From Cellulomonas triticagri (GTDB lineage Bacteria > Actinomycetota > Actinomycetes > Actinomycetales > Cellulomonadaceae): a DNA stretch of 33,585 nt. Positions within the stretch are counted from its first letter, which is position 1. Each line of letters opens with the position of its first letter. The stretch spans positions 1 through 33,585 of the forward strand of contig NZ_RFFI01000037.1 in assembly GCF_003696205.1 (NCBI RefSeq), given 5' to 3'. This document shows, in pieces, positions 10,095-18,459 of the stretch. The notes beneath the pieces were generated by a model. The model made no database searches. It worked only from the letters and a program-made list of their open reading frames with translations, and was not told the origin of the DNA. Position numbers and translations under genes: made by a program.

Positions 10095-10568
10095 GTGACC
10101 GACCTCGCCCCCACCCCCCGGCGCGGACGTGTGACGATGCAGGTGCGCTGGTCGGACGTCGACCTGTTCGCCCACGTCAACAACGCCGCCTACCTGCGGT
10201 TCCTCGACGACGCGCGGTTCGCGCTGTTCCCCTCCATGGGCGTCGACCCCGCAGGCCGTCCCACCGACTCCCTGCTCGTGGTCGTGAAGCACGAGATCGA
10301 GTACGTCGCCCCGCTCGCGTTCCGCCCCGAGCCCGTCGCGGTGGACGTGTGGGTGCCACGCATCGGGCGCTCGTCGGTGGACTTCGGCTACGAGGTGCTC
10401 GACGTCGCGGCGCCCACCGGTGCCGCCGAGCCCGTCGTGTACCTGCGGGCGCGGTCCCGGATGGTGCAGCTCGACCGGGGGACGCACGCGCCGCGGGAGT
10501 TCACCACGGACGAGCGCGCCGTCTTCGAGCAGTACGCGGGCGAGGCCCCGGTCCTGCACGGCTGGTGA
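10095..10568 (+). CDS. Hotdog-fold acyl-CoA thioesterase (4HBT / YbgC type)
   Basis: This 157-residue protein of the 4-hydroxybenzoyl-CoA thioesterase family should hydrolyse an acyl-CoA or acyl-carrier thioester in the cytoplasm. The active-site segment is SDVDLFAHVNNAAYLRFLDD (residues 20-39): D21 and D23 are candidates for the catalytic carboxylate, and HVNN sits at the start of the hotdog helix. The rest is beta-rich with YEVLDV and VYLRARSRMVQLD strands, as expected. The start is the GTG placed six bases after a -10 hexamer. It is convergent with the HAD gene, 16 bases away. Substrate unknown. Confidence 0.88.
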   Translation: MTDLAPTPRRGRVTMQVRWSDVDLFAHVNNAAYLRFLDDARFALFPSMGVDPAGRPTDSLLVVVKHEIEYVAPLAFRPEPVAVDVWVPRIGRSSVDFGYEVLDVAAPTGAAEPVVYLRARSRMVQLDRGTHAPREFTTDERAVFEQYAGEAPVLHGW

Positions 10569-10584
10569 CCCGGCGGCCCCGGGC

Positions 10585-11454
10585 TCACGCCGGGAGGTCC
10601 ACCCCCAGCGTCGCCGCCAGGGTGCGGACCACGCCGTTGCGGGAGTTCGCCGGGACCACGTAGCGCGCCCGGGCCCGGACGTCCGGGTGGGCGTTGTCCA
10701 TCGCGCACGAGAACGCGGCCGCGTCCAGCATCCCCGCGTCGTTGAGGTAGTCCCCGAACGCCATCGTCTGCTCCGGGGTCACGCCCAGCCGCTCCTGGAC
10801 GCGCCGCAGGGCGTGACCCTTGTCGGCGTCCGGGCTCATCACGTCGATCCAGTGCTGCCCGGACACGACGACCCGCACCCGCTCGGCGACGTCGGCGAAC
10901 GCGGGCGCGGTGGTCTCCTCGACCGAGCCGAAGTCGAAGACCGCGATCTTCAGGACGACGTCGTCCACGGCCGTGAGGTCGTCGACCTGCTCGAGGCGGG
11001 CGTAGTGCCGGTGCGCGTGCTCGGCGAACGCGTCGTCGCCGCGCTCGATGTACCCGGCGCGCTGCCCGCACAGCACCATGCCCACGTCGCCGCCCGCGGC
11101 GGCGAGGTCGCGGACCCGCCGGACGACGACCGGCACCTCGGCTGCGGGCAGCGGGTCGGTGGACAGCGTCTCGCCGTGCTGCACGACGTAGGAGCCGTTC
11201 TCGGCGATGTAGACCAGGTCGGCGCCCCGCTCGCCCATGAGCTCGCGCAGGTTCGCGTACTGCCGGCCGCTGGCGGGGCAGAACGCGATCCCGCGGCGCT
11301 CGAGCTCGGCGAGCACCGGCCAGAACGAGTCCGGGACGCGGCCCTGCGGGTCGAGCAGCGAGCCGTCCATGTCGCTGACGACCAGGCGGACGTCGGCGTC
11401 GGCGGGGATCGTGGGCGGGTCGAGCACGGGCGTGGTGGCGGCGTGGGCGGTCAC
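10585..11454 (-). CDS. HAD-superfamily (Cof-type) phosphatase
   Basis: This 289-residue cytoplasmic hydrolase belongs to the Cof / HAD-IIB branch. Motif I is SDMDGSLLD with nucleophile D28 and acid/base D30. The motif II Ser lies in CPASGRQYANL, the motif III Lys in DADKGHALRRV, and motif IV is GDYLNDAGML, which binds Mg2+. The cap domain between motifs II and III has the IIB type length. Such enzymes act on sugar phosphates, flavin precursors or nucleotides; nothing here selects one. GTG at 11454 is preferred because GATGAT lies exactly six bases upstream (leaderless) and no conserved residues precede it. An upstream ATG at 11517 would add 21 residues of low-complexity sequence. Confidence 0.88.
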   Translation of the reverse strand: MTAHAATTPVLDPPTIPADADVRLVVSDMDGSLLDPQGRVPDSFWPVLAELERRGIAFCPASGRQYANLRELMGERGADLVYIAENGSYVVQHGETLSTDPLPAAEVPVVVRRVRDLAAAGGDVGMVLCGQRAGYIERGDDAFAEHAHRHYARLEQVDDLTAVDDVVLKIAVFDFGSVEETTAPAFADVAERVRVVVSGQHWIDVMSPDADKGHALRRVQERLGVTPEQTMAFGDYLNDAGMLDAAAFSCAMDNAHPDVRARARYVVPANSRNGVVRTLAATLGVDLPA

Positions 11455-11460
11455 CCCCGC

Positions 11461-11466
11461 ATCATC
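11461..11466 (-). promoter_or_regulatory. -10 element for leaderless HAD phosphatase mRNA
   Basis: On the minus strand GATGAT, then six bases (GCGGGG), then the GTG start at 11454. The hexamer keeps the two most conserved -10 bases (A at position 2, T at position 6). Confidence 0.4.
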
Positions 11467-11547
11467 GCAGGGCGCGGGGTGCCCCCGTCCGGGTGAGTGG
11501 GCGGGCGAAGGACGCACAGGGAGCCCCTGGGGTGCGCACAGACGGGA

Positions 11548-11553
11548 TACCGT
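11548..11553 (+). promoter_or_regulatory. Putative -10 of the lipoprotein gene
   Basis: TACCGT matches TAnnnT and lies 36 bases before the ATG at 11590. The predicted start near 11560 leaves a short leader carrying GAGGAG at about 11577-11582. No clear -35. Confidence 0.35.
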
Positions 11554-11589
11554 CGTCGTGCCGATCCCCGACCTCGAGGAGAACTCCGC

Positions 11590-12405
11590 ATGCGCGTCTC
11601 GCGCGGCTTCGCCGTCCTGTCGCTCACCACCGCCGCCGTCCTGGGCCTGTCGGCCTGCTCGTCCGACGACGCCGCCAAGCCGGACCGCGCGGTCGAGAGC
11701 GGGACCACCGCCGAGGAGGTCGTCGAGGAGCAGGGCGACTTCGACCTCACCGCCGAGGACTTCGTCGAGCGCGTCTCCGCCGCCATGAAGGCCCAGGAGA
11801 CGCTGACGATCGAGATGACCACGACCGCCGCGGGCGTGACGTCCGAGGCCGTCGGTCAGGTCCGGTACGTGGGCGACACGCAGGAGATGGCGATGACCAT
11901 GTCCGCGGGCGCCGGCGCCGAGGCCGGCATGGCCACGGACATCGAGATGCGCGTCGTCGGGGGCATCGTCTACATGACCATGGGTGAGCTCACCGGCGGG
12001 AAGTTCCTGCAGATCGACCCGAACGACCCGTCGGACCCGCTGGCGTCGTCCTTCGCGGGCATGTCCGGCCAGCTCGACCCGACGAGCGCGCTCACCGAGC
12101 TCGACGGCGCGATCACGTCGCTCGAGAAGGCCGGCGAGCCCGAGGAGCGCGGTGGCGCGCTCGCCCAGCCGTACGCGCTCACGGTCGACACCGCGGCGCT
12201 GGAGACCACGAACCTGGACGGCTCCGCCGCGTCGCTGCCGGCCCAGATCGTCTACACGTACTGGGTGGACGCCGACGACCTGATGCGCGGCATGAGCGTC
12301 GACGTCGCGGAGAGCACCGTCGAGATGACCTTCACGAAGTGGGGCGAGCCGGTGGAGATCGCCGCGCCGACCGCCGACCAGATCACGGAGATGCCCTCCT
12401 TCTGA
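11590..12405 (+). CDS. Secreted lipoprotein, LppX/LprG-like
   Basis: The product has 271 residues. MRVSRGF followed by a hydrophobic stretch and LSAC at residues 20-23 forms a type II signal peptide with lipidation at C23. An acidic linker follows. The mature domain is beta-rich (TLTIEMTTTAAGVTSEAVGQ; MRVVGGIVYMTMGELTGGKF), and its C-terminal part includes YTYWVDADDLMRGMSVDV. This is the pattern of half-barrel LolA/LppX/LprAFG lipoproteins, which carry lipids or sense the envelope. The ATG is chosen for the signal peptide and the GAGGAG before it. It is divergent from the HAD gene. The family level is likely; cargo is unknown. Confidence 0.75.
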   Translation: MRVSRGFAVLSLTTAAVLGLSACSSDDAAKPDRAVESGTTAEEVVEEQGDFDLTAEDFVERVSAAMKAQETLTIEMTTTAAGVTSEAVGQVRYVGDTQEMAMTMSAGAGAEAGMATDIEMRVVGGIVYMTMGELTGGKFLQIDPNDPSDPLASSFAGMSGQLDPTSALTELDGAITSLEKAGEPEERGGALAQPYALTVDTAALETTNLDGSAASLPAQIVYTYWVDADDLMRGMSVDVAESTVEMTFTKWGEPVEIAAPTADQITEMPSF

Positions 12406-12419
12406 TCCGCGCCCGCACC

Positions 12420-12455
12420 GACGGCCCGGTACCCGCCCACGGGTGCCGGGCCGTC
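12420..12455 (+). terminator. Strong hairpin terminator after the lipoprotein gene
   Basis: GACGGCCCGGTACCCG (12420-12435) pairs with CGGGTGCCGGGCCGTC (12440-12455) over 16 bp with one mismatch-like T/G pair and a four-base loop. It starts 15 bases after the stop. There is no T-run, which is normal here. Confidence 0.75.
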
Positions 12456-12489
12456 GGCGTCCCCGCCGGGTGACGTCGCAGCGGACCGC

Positions 12490-12516
12490 TCAGTGCGCGG
12501 TCCCGGCGACCGATGC
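12490..12516 (+). promoter_or_regulatory. Possible sigma-28-class promoter of the chemoreceptor gene
   Basis: TCAG (12490-12493), exactly 15 bases, then ACCGATGC (12509-12516). The motility sigma factor consensus is TAAA-N15-GCCGATAA, so spacing and the CCGAT core agree but several bases do not. It lies 40 bases before the ATG. Confidence 0.25.
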
Positions 12517-12555
12517 GACGGCTGCGGGGGCTCAGGACACGGGCGGGAGCAGGAC

Positions 12556-14181
12556 ATGAGCGGGTCGACGGTGCGCGGACGCTGGACGGGCGTGCGGGCC
12601 AAGGTGCTGGGCGTCGCGGCGATCGGCGCGGCGACCGCGGTGGTCGCGGGCATCGGGTCGCAGGTCGCGCTGGGGCGGGTCGAGTCCGCGAACCAGCAGA
12701 TCGCGGACCTGCAGCAGGTCTCGACGCAGGTCGGCGAGATCCGGACGATGAACTCGGACGTCACCGGCTGGCAGGTCGCGTACGCGTGGGACTCGCGGCG
12801 GATCGGCGGCCCCGAGGCCGTGTCGACCGCGAACCCGAACCGCGCCGGGTACCTCGACTCGGTCGAGACGCTGCGCGCGACCCTCGACGCCGTGGACACC
12901 TCGCTGCTCACCGCGGACGAGAGCGCCGTCTACGCGCAGATCCCCCCGCTCTGGGAGGAGTTCTTCGCGGTGGACGACCAGGTGGTCGCCGCGTACACCG
13001 AGGGCACCCCGGAGGCGGTCGACGCGGCCGACGCCCTGGTGGTCGGCCCCGGCTACGACGTCTACTACGCGATCGGCGACGCCACCACGCAGCTGCTCGA
13101 CTCGCTGCGGGAGCGCACCGTGACGGCGACGGAGGCCGCCGCGTCGGCGGCCTCGACGGGGCGGGTCGTGACCGCCGTCCTGCTGGTGCTCGGCGCGCTG
13201 GCCGCGCTGCTCGTCGGGCTGCGCACCGCCGGGTCGATGGCCCGCGCCGCCGGTCGGGTCCGGGCCACCGCCGAGGCGATGGCGACCGGCGACCTCACGG
13301 TGGTGCCGGACGTGCGCTCGCGCGACGAGCTCGGCGAGATGGCGGGGGCGCTCGCCACCGCGCAGACCAGCCTGCGGGCGACGATGTCCGGGGTGGTCGA
13401 GACCGCCCAGGCCGTCGCCTCGGCCGCCGAGCAGCTCTCGGCCGCCGCCGCCCAGGTGTCGACGGGCTCCGACGAGACCTCGGCGCAGGCCGGTGTCGTG
13501 GCGGCTGCCGCGGAGCAGGTGTCCCGCAACGTGCAGACGGTCGCGGCGGGTGCCGAGGAGATGGGTGCGTCGATCCGGGAGATCGCGCAGAACGCGTCGC
13601 AGGCCGCCAAGGTCGCGGGCCAGGCCACCGAGGCGGCGACCGCCACGAACGAGCAGGTCGCGCGGCTGGGCGAGTCGTCGCAGGAGATCGGGAACGTCGT
13701 CAAGGCGATCACGAGCATCGCGGAGCAGACGAACCTGCTGGCGCTCAACGCGACGATCGAGGCCGCGCGGGCCGGTGAGGCGGGCAAGGGCTTCGCGGTC
13801 GTGGCCGGGGAGGTCAAGGAGCTCGCCCAGGAGACCGCGAAGGCGACCGAGGACATCGTCCGGCGCGTCGAGGCCATCCAGGCCGACACCGGGGCGGCCG
13901 TCACCGCCATCGGCGAGATCGGGCACATCATCGCGAGCATCAACGACTACCAGCTGACCATCGCCTCGGCGGTGGAGGAGCAGACCGCGACGACCACGGA
14001 GATGTCCCGGTCGGTGGCTGAGGCCGCGACCGGGTCCGGGGAGATTGCCGTCAACATCACCGGGGTCGCGGCGGCGTCCAGCACCTCGTCCCAGACCGTC
14101 GGGCAGATGGGCGACGCCGTGCACGACCTCGCGCGGATGGCGGAGGACCTGCGCGGGCGGGTCACGCAGTTCACGTACTGA
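12556..14181 (+). CDS. Methyl-accepting chemotaxis protein
   Basis: This is a 541-residue transmembrane chemoreceptor. TM1 is about residues 17-34. A helical periplasmic sensor of about 165 residues follows, with no recognisable ligand motif. TM2 is about 204-223, the HAMP domain about 224-276, and a long coiled-coil signalling domain runs to residue 535. The tip that binds CheA/CheW is at about 380-415 ([20 protein letters not shown], then [15 protein letters not shown]). There is no C-terminal CheR pentapeptide. ATG at 12556 follows GGGAGCAGGAC. No che or fla genes are nearby, so it is an orphan receptor, but it implies a motile organism. The ligand cannot be inferred. Confidence 0.95.
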   Translation: MSGSTVRGRWTGVRAKVLGVAAIGAATAVVAGIGSQVALGRVESANQQIADLQQVSTQVGEIRTMNSDVTGWQVAYAWDSRRIGGPEAVSTANPNRAGYLDSVETLRATLDAVDTSLLTADESAVYAQIPPLWEEFFAVDDQVVAAYTEGTPEAVDAADALVVGPGYDVYYAIGDATTQLLDSLRERTVTATEAAASAASTGRVVTAVLLVLGALAALLVGLRTAGSMARAAGRVRATAEAMATGDLTVVPDVRSRDELGEMAGALATAQTSLRATMSGVVETAQAVASAAEQLSAAAAQVSTGSDETSAQAGVVAAAAEQVSRNVQTVAAGAEEMGASIREIAQNASQAAKVAGQATEAATATNEQVARLGESSQEIGNVVKAITSIAEQTNLLALNATIEAARAGEAGKGFAVVAGEVKELAQETAKATEDIVRRVEAIQADTGAAVTAIGEIGHIIASINDYQLTIASAVEEQTATTTEMSRSVAEAATGSGEIAVNITGVAAASSTSSQTVGQMGDAVHDLARMAEDLRGRVTQFTY

Positions 14182-14221
14182 CGCCCGCTCGCGCCGGGCG
14201 GCGTACCTACCGGAACGGGGT

Positions 14222-14278
14222 GGGCTTTGGAAGGATCCACCGATATCCTTCCAAAGCCCCATGATCCTCTGGAAGGTT
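14222..14278 (+). promoter_or_regulatory. Perfect inverted repeat plus third half-site before the Fic gene
   Basis: GGGCTTTGGAAGGAT (14222-14236) and its exact complement (14245-14259) flank eight bases. A third copy of the core, TGGAAGG, lies at 14270-14276 and is also the Shine-Dalgarno sequence (GGAAGG, six bases before GTG). TATCCT at 14244-14249 is a possible -10. As DNA this looks like an operator, perhaps for the Fic protein's own winged helix. As RNA the right arm CCUUCCA can pair either with the left arm or with the Shine-Dalgarno copy, so a translational switch is also possible. Confidence 0.6.
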
Positions 14279-14282
14279 CGAC

Positions 14283-15518
14283 GTGTCGCCCTCTCCCGCT
14301 CCCCGTACCGGCAGCCGTGCACCGCGCGGCGACGGCGGGTGGCCCGCGCTCGGGAGCGAGGAACGGGAGTGGGTCTCGACGATCGATCCGGGTCGGCTGA
14401 CGGTCTACGAGCGGATCCGCCTCGACCGGCCCTACCGCGCGGCGATCGTCCCGGAGATCGCTGACGTCAGGGTCGACCTCGATCCGGAGGTGCTCACGCT
14501 CGCCCAGGACGCGGCGACGGAGATGACCCGGTTCGATGCCGAGGTCGCGCACCTCCCGCTGCCGATGCCCGCGGTGCTGCTCCGGAGCGAGTCGGCGTCG
14601 TCCTCGCAGATCGAGCAGCTCACCTCCAGCGCGCGCAACATCGCCCTGGCCGAGCTCGGCGTCGGGGACAAGGAGAACGCCCGTCTCGTCGTCGCGAACG
14701 CCCGCGCGATGATGACCGCCCTCGCCGACGGGGACGAGGTGACGCCCACCGGGCTGCTCGCGATCCACCGCGAGCTCATGGTCGCGGAGCCGGACCACGC
14801 CGGTCGGTGGCGTGAGGAGCAGGTGTGGATCGGCGCGTCGGACGTCTCGCCGCACGGCGCCGACTTCGTCGCCCCGCACCACGACCACGTCCCGCGCCTC
14901 GTCGAGGACCTCGCGGCGTTCGCGGCACGGGTCGACGTCCCGGCCCTGGTGCACGCCGCGCTCGTCCACGCGCAGTTCGAGACCATCCACCCGTTCGTGG
15001 ACGGCAACGGCCGCACGGGGCGGGTCCTGCTGCACACCGTGCTCCGGCGTGCCGGCGTGGTCGCGCGTGCGACCGTGCCCGTCTCGGCCGGCCTGCTGCG
15101 CGACACGGGGTCGTACTTCCGCGCGCTGACCACCTACCGCGAGGGCGAGCCCCACGCCGTGGTCGAGCAGGTCGCGCTCGCCGCCCTCGCGGCGGTCCGC
15201 AACGGTCGCGAGCTCGCGTCCGACGTCGAGGGGATCCGCGAGCGGTGGCGCTCCACCGTCCGGGCCCGGCGCGACGCGGCGGCCTGGCGGCTGCTCGACG
15301 CGCTGTTCGCACGACCCGTCGTCGACGTCGCCCTCGCGGCGACGTTGACCGGGACCAGCGGGCGCGCCGCCCTGACCGCCGTCGACACCCTGGTCGAGGC
15401 CGGTGTGCTCACGCCCGTCTCGGGTGCGCGCTGGGGGCGGGCGTGGCAGGCGACCGACGTGCTCGCGGCCACGGACGCCTTCGCCCGCCGCGCGGGACGG
15501 CGGCGCGCAGGGCGCTGA
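14283..15518 (+). CDS. Fic-domain protein with C-terminal winged helix
   Basis: This 411-residue protein has an N-terminal Fic_N-type segment (YRAAIVPEIADVRVDLD). A Fic core carries HPFVDGNGRTGR at 236-247; H236 is the catalytic base and the GNGR loop binds nucleotide phosphates. Such enzymes usually transfer AMP from ATP to a Ser, Thr or Tyr of a target protein. An inhibitory helix S107-x3-E111 precedes the core (SSSQIEQ), but Q112 stands where G or N is usual. Residues about 330-400 read as a winged-helix DNA-binding domain (TLTGTSGRAALTAVDTLVEA). GTG at 14283 sits six bases behind GGAAGG. The DNA-binding domain and the palindrome just upstream suggest autoregulation. The target is unknown, and no antitoxin gene is adjacent. 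Confidence 0.9.
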   Translation: MSPSPAPRTGSRAPRGDGGWPALGSEEREWVSTIDPGRLTVYERIRLDRPYRAAIVPEIADVRVDLDPEVLTLAQDAATEMTRFDAEVAHLPLPMPAVLLRSESASSSQIEQLTSSARNIALAELGVGDKENARLVVANARAMMTALADGDEVTPTGLLAIHRELMVAEPDHAGRWREEQVWIGASDVSPHGADFVAPHHDHVPRLVEDLAAFAARVDVPALVHAALVHAQFETIHPFVDGNGRTGRVLLHTVLRRAGVVARATVPVSAGLLRDTGSYFRALTTYREGEPHAVVEQVALAALAAVRNGRELASDVEGIRERWRSTVRARRDAAAWRLLDALFARPVVDVALAATLTGTSGRAALTAVDTLVEAGVLTPVSGARWGRAWQATDVLAATDAFARRAGRRRAGR

Positions 15519-15543
15519 CGGGCACGGTGCGGGCGACCTCGTC

Positions 15544-15558
15544 ACGCCAGGGGCGAAC
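15544..15558 (+). promoter_or_regulatory. Candidate ClgR box upstream of clpC
   Basis: ACGC-CAGG-GGCGAAC has the CGC-N5-GCG core flanked by A on the left and AA on the right. As I recall, the ClgR motif of Corynebacterium and Streptomyces clp promoters is WNNWCGCYNANRGCGWWS; this site differs at about two positions. It lies 29 bases upstream of the -10 at 15587. Confidence 0.4.
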
Positions 15559-15586
15559 ACGGGACGCCCGCGGCACCCCCCGCCGT

Positions 15587-15592
15587 TAGCAT
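15587..15592 (+). promoter_or_regulatory. Putative -10 of clpC
   Basis: TAGCAT matches TAnnnT and would start the transcript near 15599, giving a leader of about 78 bases before the ATG at 15677. No convincing -35 is present, which fits an activator-dependent promoter. Confidence 0.4.
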
Positions 15593-15676
15593 CGAACAAC
15601 GCCGCCTCGTCGTGCGGCGGACCGGGTGGGCCAAGCCCGGCGCCGACGACGAGCACGCCGCTCGTGAGGAGTGCAC

Positions 15677-18259
15677 ATGTTCGAGAGATTCACGGACCGA
15701 GCCCGTCGCGTGGTCGTCCTCGCCCAGGAAGAGGCGCGGATGCTCAACCACAACTACATCGGCACCGAGCACATCCTCCTGGGCCTCATCCACGAGGGGG
15801 AGGGTGTCGCGGCCAAGGCGCTCGAGTCGCTGAACATCTCGCTCGACGCGGTGCGCGCCCAGGTCCAGGAGATCATCGGCGAGGGCCAGCAGGCCCCGAG
15901 CGGGCACATCCCGTTCACGCCGCGCGCCAAGAAGGTGCTGGAGCTGTCGCTGCGCGAGGCGCTGCAGCTCGGCCACAACTACATCGGGACCGAGCACATC
16001 CTGCTCGGCCTGATCCGGGAGGGCGAGGGCGTCGCGGCCCAGGTGCTCGGCAAGCTCGGAGCCGACCTGAACCGCGTCCGCCAGCAGGTCATCCAGCTGC
16101 TTTCCGGCTACCAGGGCAAGGAGCCCGTCGCGGCCGGTGGCCCGCAGGAGGGTCAGCCCTCCGGCTCCGCCGTCCTCGACCAGTTCGGCCGCAACCTGAC
16201 GCAGGCCGCGCGCGAGACCAAGCTCGACCCGGTGATCGGGCGCGAGAAGGAGATCGAGCGGGTCATGCAGGTGCTGTCCCGCCGCACCAAGAACAACCCG
16301 GTGCTGATCGGTGAGCCCGGCGTCGGCAAGACGGCCGTCGTCGAGGGCCTGGCCCAGGACATCGTCCGGGGCGACGTGCCGGAGACGCTGAAGGACAAGC
16401 AGCTCTACACGCTGGACCTCGGCGCCCTGGTCGCCGGCTCCCGCTACCGCGGTGACTTCGAGGAGCGCCTGAAGAAGGTCCTCAAGGAGATCCGCACCCG
16501 CGGCGACATCATCCTGTTCATCGACGAGATCCACACCCTCGTGGGTGCGGGCGCCGCCGAGGGCGCGATCGACGCCGCCAGCATCCTCAAGCCGATGCTG
16601 GCCCGCGGCGAGCTGCAGACCATCGGCGCGACGACGCTCGACGAGTACCGCAAGTACATCGAGAAGGACGCCGCGCTCGAGCGCCGGTTCCAGCCGATCC
16701 AGGTGTCGGAGCCGAACCTGCAGCACGCCATCGAGATCCTCAAGGGCCTGCGCGACCGGTACGAGGCGCACCACCGCGTGTCGATCACGGACGGTGCCCT
16801 CGTGGCCGCCGCGACGCTGGCCGACCGGTACGTCAACGACCGGTTCCTGCCGGACAAGGCGATCGACCTGGTCGACGAGGCCGGTGCCCGCTTGCGCATC
16901 CGCCGCATGACGGCCCCGCCGGAGCTGCGCGACCTCGACGAGCAGATCGCCGAGACGCGCCGCGACAAGGAGTCGGCGATCGACGAGCAGGACTTCGAGA
17001 AGGCCGCGCGCCTGCGCGACCAGGAGAAGCAGCTCGGCCTCAAGCGCCAGGAGAAGGAGAAGGCCTGGAAGTCGGGCGACCTGGACGCGGTCGCCGAGGT
17101 CGACGAGGAGCTCATCGCCGAGGTGCTGGCGCTGGCCACCGGCATCCCGGTGTTCAAGCTCACCGAGGAGGAGTCGAGCCGCCTGCTGCACATGGAGGAC
17201 GAGCTGCACAAGCGCGTCGTCGGGCAGGAGTCGGCGATCAAGGCCCTCTCGCAGGCGATCCGCCGCACCCGCGCCGGGCTCAAGGACCCGAAGCGCCCCG
17301 GTGGCTCGTTCATCTTCGCGGGCCCCACGGGCGTCGGGAAGACCGAGCTGGCCAAGGCGCTCGCCGAGTTCCTCTTCGGGGACGAGGAGGCGCTGATCCA
17401 GCTCGACATGTCGGAGTTCTCGGAGAAGCACACCGTCTCGCGGCTGTTCGGCTCGCCCCCCGGCTACGTCGGGTACGACGAGGGCGGCCAGCTCACCGAG
17501 AAGGTGCGCCGCAAGCCGTTCTCGGTCGTGCTGTTCGACGAGGTCGAGAAGGCGCACCCGGACATCTTCAACTCGCTGCTGCAGATCCTCGAGGACGGTC
17601 GCCTGACCGACTCGCAGGGCCGGGTGGTCGACTTCAAGAACACCGTCATCATCATGACCACGAACCTCGGCACGCGGGACATCGCCAAGGGCGTCCAGAC
17701 CGGCTTCCAGGCCGGCGGCGACCTGTCGACGTCGTACGAGCGCATGAAGTCCAAGGTCAACGACGAGCTCAAGACGCACTTCCGTCCCGAGTTCCTCAAC
17801 CGCGTCGACGACGTGGTCGTGTTCCCGCAGCTGTCGCAGCCGGAGATCTTCGCGATCGTCGACCTGATGGTCGCGAAGCTCGACGCCCGTCTGCGCGACA
17901 AGGACATGGGCATCGAGCTCACCGAGGCGGCCAAGAAGCTGCTGTCGGAGAAGGGCTACGACCCGGTCCTGGGCGCCCGGCCGCTGCGCCGCGCGATCCA
18001 GCGGGAGATCGAGGACGCGCTGTCCGAGAAGATCCTGTTCGGGGAGCTGCACGCGGGTCAGCAGATCATCGTGGACGCGCACGGCGAGGGTCTCCTCGGC
18101 GAGTTCGTGTTCCGCGGCGAGGACCGCGCGCCGCGCGCCAAGGAGCCGGTGCCCGTCGGGGCGTCCTCCTCCGGCACGCCGGGCTCCGGCACGGACGTGC
18201 CGCCGGCGCCGCCGATCGCGTCGTCCGGTGACGGCGGGACGGGCCTGATGCCCGCCTGA
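15677..18259 (+). CDS. clpC: ATP-dependent Clp protease ATPase subunit ClpC
   Basis: This 860-residue AAA+ unfoldase feeds proteins to ClpP. Two N-terminal Clp-N repeats occupy about residues 1-145 (each with [16 protein letters not shown] or [15 protein letters not shown]). AAA1 has Walker A GEPGVGKT at 212-219 and Walker [13 protein letters not shown]-bearing middle domain lies near 410-465, with AAA2 Walker A GPTGVGKT at 549-556 and [12 protein letters not shown]. The single UVR-type middle domain marks it as ClpC, not ClpB. ATG at 15677 is preferred over the in-frame GTG at 15671 because GAGGAG (15666-15671) is correctly spaced and the family starts [13 protein letters not shown]. The C-terminal 40 residues are Gly/Ser/Pro-rich. 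It is probably essential, as in mycobacteria. Confidence 0.97.
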   Translation: MFERFTDRARRVVVLAQEEARMLNHNYIGTEHILLGLIHEGEGVAAKALESLNISLDAVRAQVQEIIGEGQQAPSGHIPFTPRAKKVLELSLREALQLGHNYIGTEHILLGLIREGEGVAAQVLGKLGADLNRVRQQVIQLLSGYQGKEPVAAGGPQEGQPSGSAVLDQFGRNLTQAARETKLDPVIGREKEIERVMQVLSRRTKNNPVLIGEPGVGKTAVVEGLAQDIVRGDVPETLKDKQLYTLDLGALVAGSRYRGDFEERLKKVLKEIRTRGDIILFIDEIHTLVGAGAAEGAIDAASILKPMLARGELQTIGATTLDEYRKYIEKDAALERRFQPIQVSEPNLQHAIEILKGLRDRYEAHHRVSITDGALVAAATLADRYVNDRFLPDKAIDLVDEAGARLRIRRMTAPPELRDLDEQIAETRRDKESAIDEQDFEKAARLRDQEKQLGLKRQEKEKAWKSGDLDAVAEVDEELIAEVLALATGIPVFKLTEEESSRLLHMEDELHKRVVGQESAIKALSQAIRRTRAGLKDPKRPGGSFIFAGPTGVGKTELAKALAEFLFGDEEALIQLDMSEFSEKHTVSRLFGSPPGYVGYDEGGQLTEKVRRKPFSVVLFDEVEKAHPDIFNSLLQILEDGRLTDSQGRVVDFKNTVIIMTTNLGTRDIAKGVQTGFQAGGDLSTSYERMKSKVNDELKTHFRPEFLNRVDDVVVFPQLSQPEIFAIVDLMVAKLDARLRDKDMGIELTEAAKKLLSEKGYDPVLGARPLRRAIQREIEDALSEKILFGELHAGQQIIVDAHGEGLLGEFVFRGEDRAPRAKEPVPVGASSSGTPGSGTDVPPAPPIASSGDGGTGLMPA

Positions 18260-18280
18260 CGCACGCACGTCACGCACCAC

Positions 18281-18321
18281 CGGCAGGGGCCGGGTCGCAC
18301 CACGCGACCCGGCCCCTGCCG
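18281..18321 (+). terminator. Strong hairpin terminator after clpC
   Basis: CGGCAGGGGCCGGGTCGC (18281-18298) pairs perfectly over 18 bp with 18304-18321 across a five-base loop, 21 bases after the clpC stop. Confidence 0.85.
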
Positions 18322-18380
18322 CGTGCGGGGCACCGGTTGCGGGAGTTGTCGCCGCACGCAACAATGCGCCGCCGAACCGG

Positions 18381-18453
18381 GGGAATTCGGTCATTCCGGG
18401 GGGTGCGAGCACCCAGAAATGCCGAAAATGAACGCAAGGAATACGCCTACCCT
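18381..18453 (+). promoter_or_regulatory. Promoter and candidate operators of the LacI-type gene
   Basis: TACCCT at 18448-18453, six bases, then ATG at 18460: a leaderless start. Upstream, in a stretch with lower GC, lie the perfect palindrome GGGTGC-GA-GCACCC (18401-18414) and GGAAT-N6-ATTCC (18382-18397). Either could be an operator for the regulator itself, although LacI-family operators usually have a central CG, which is missing here. Confidence 0.45.
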
Positions 18454-18459
18454 GACGTC

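Noticed and set aside
12532..14322. Long minus-strand frame opposite the chemoreceptor
   Set aside because: Low-complexity Arg/Gly/Asp translation; the plus strand has a complete chemoreceptor. Stop codons are rare in all frames at this GC content.
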